Assembly: GCA_004556975.1 (NCBI GenBank)
Contig: SFFD01000058.1
Location: 1-5,077 of the forward strand
Origin: Oscillospiraceae bacterium
GTDB lineage: Bacteria > Bacillota > Clostridia > Oscillospirales > Ruminococcaceae
Direction of reading: 5' to 3'
DNA: 5,077 nt
The notes under the pieces were generated by a model. The model made no database searches. It was not told where the DNA came from and saw only the letters and a program-made list of their open reading frames with translations. Shown in pieces: positions 4,331 to 5,077 of this stretch (position 1 is the first letter of the stretch; each line of letters opens with the position of its first letter). The translations under genes were made by a program, and so were the position numbers.

Positions 4331-5077
4331 ATGAATAATACAGCAATTACAAGCGGTCGTTTGACCGTAGGAAAAACCTATCTCTTTCAGAACAAAGCCG
4401 ATGGCGGTCGTTCTCTCAATGTTTGGTGCAATAGCACCTACCCGGCAGGAAATTTGAGCAATGTATGCCTTTGGAAAACCGACAAAAACGACAATGCGCA
4501 GCGTTGGACTCTTTCTTATTCCAAAAACGGTGATAACTATGTTCTTAAATCCGAAGAAAACTCTGCAAAGTGCCTTGATCTTTATACAGGCACTGGCAGT
4601 GGTGCAAACATCAACGCTCATCTTTATTCCGAATCGAGTACTTCTTATCTTATCTTTGAAAACGGCGCATACAGCAACACTGTTAGAATAAGACTTGCAG
4701 GTACAACCAAAAACGGATATTACCTTACTGCAAATCAAGGAAATCCCGGCAGCAACGACGGCAGAGGCGTAAATTCCAAAGGGAATGTCTATTTTTACAG
4801 CGAGCTTCTTGACGATGAAAGTCAGGAGTGGGAAATTATCGACCCCGATTCTTCTTCCGGCGGCTCTTCTTCCGGCGGTGGAGAAAACGGTCAAAAGCTC
4901 AGACTTCCGATAAATGGAGTCAACACTCTCTCTGCGAGCAGAACTACCGACCCGAACTCTTCTTATGCAGGCTCCTATAATGGCAGTTCTCATTATGGCG
5001 CCGATATTGCTTGCAGTGCAGGAACTATACTTAAAGGCTTAGGTAATGGCACTGTTGTTGGAACGGGGTACAACACA
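4331..5077 (+). CDS. ricin-type lectin and M23 peptidase protein, partial (3' end missing)
   Basis: An open frame of 249 codons runs off the window. Residues about 10-170 form a ricin-B-like carbohydrate-binding domain, with QRW (57-59), CLDLYTG (81-87) and QEW (165-167), the QxW-type repeats of that fold. A Ser/Gly linker (174-186) follows. From about 190 a peptidase M23 (LytM-like) domain starts. HYGAD (221-225) supplies the first zinc-binding His and Asp, followed by GTILKGLGNGTVV, the family's usual strand. The second catalytic HxH lies beyond the window. M23 enzymes cut peptide cross-links of peptidoglycan, and the lectin part probably binds wall sugars. There is no signal peptide, as in phage endolysins and lysis-released bacteriocins. 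Ribosome site AAAGGA lies seven bases before the ATG. Base composition is more AT-rich than the operon upstream, suggesting acquisition. An SOS box in the leader suggests DNA-damage control. Confidence 0.85.
   Translation, partial: MNNTAITSGRLTVGKTYLFQNKADGGRSLNVWCNSTYPAGNLSNVCLWKTDKNDNAQRWTLSYSKNGDNYVLKSEENSAKCLDLYTGTGSGANINAHLYSESSTSYLIFENGAYSNTVRIRLAGTTKNGYYLTANQGNPGSNDGRGVNSKGNVYFYSELLDDESQEWEIIDPDSSSGGSSSGGGENGQKLRLPINGVNTLSASRTTDPNSSYAGSYNGSSHYGADIACSAGTILKGLGNGTVVGTGYNT

Noticed and set aside
4298..4993. 231-residue minus-strand open frame at the right end
   Set aside because: It is the antisense of the lectin-peptidase gene, which has clear domain motifs, a ribosome site and a promoter.
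1..5077. CRISPR array, tRNA, rRNA or transposase gene
   Set aside because: The only regular repeats are the 157-base gene-tail units, far too long and coding-derived for CRISPR; no tRNA cloverleaf, rRNA or transposase motif is visible.

Overview
The window looks like chromosomal DNA of a Gram-positive gut-type Clostridia, most likely Oscillospirales/Ruminococcaceae-like. The reasons are a pair typical of that class (NifU-like scaffold plus GGGtGRT protein), a LexA with a Bacillus/Clostridium-type SOS box, strong AGGAGG-like ribosome sites, intrinsic terminators, and a short palindromic repeat of the kind scattered through such genomes. This placement is inference; no rRNA or other marker gene is present.

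Layout. Positions 1-411 are gene-free and GC-rich, with inverted repeats and a probable terminator of an operon lying to the left. Positions 412-2119 hold a tight two-gene operon: a NifU-N-like iron-sulfur scaffold protein and, 16 bases later, a GGGtGRT family protein of unknown function. The last 33 codons of the GGGtGRT gene plus its terminator are then repeated three more times in tandem (2177-2591, period 157-159). The extra copies share a one-base deletion but otherwise differ from the gene almost only at synonymous sites. Positions 2592-3069 are intergenic. They hold two adjoining hairpins, a candidate small RNA on the minus strand with its own promoter, C-rich anti-Shine-Dalgarno stretch and terminator, and then the lexA control region.

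lexA (3070-3651) has an extended -10 promoter whose -35 is covered by an SOS box, and it ends at a perfect terminator. Positions 3710-4042 carry a dispersed palindromic repeat and a consensus promoter. That promoter leads through a roughly 290-base, AT-rich leader to the last gene. This gene is cut by the window end and encodes a ricin-type lectin domain, a Ser/Gly linker and the start of an M23 peptidase, with no signal peptide. The leader contains the same 12-base SOS core as the lexA operator.

Working together: LexA probably represses itself and, through the identical box, the lectin-M23 protein. This suggests a DNA-damage-inducible cell-wall lytic protein (prophage endolysin or bacteriocin-like) beside the SOS regulator. 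The scaffold/GGGtGRT operon appears to be a separate iron-sulfur-related unit. The most notable observations are the synonymously diverged tandem gene tails, the shared SOS box, and the candidate small RNA.
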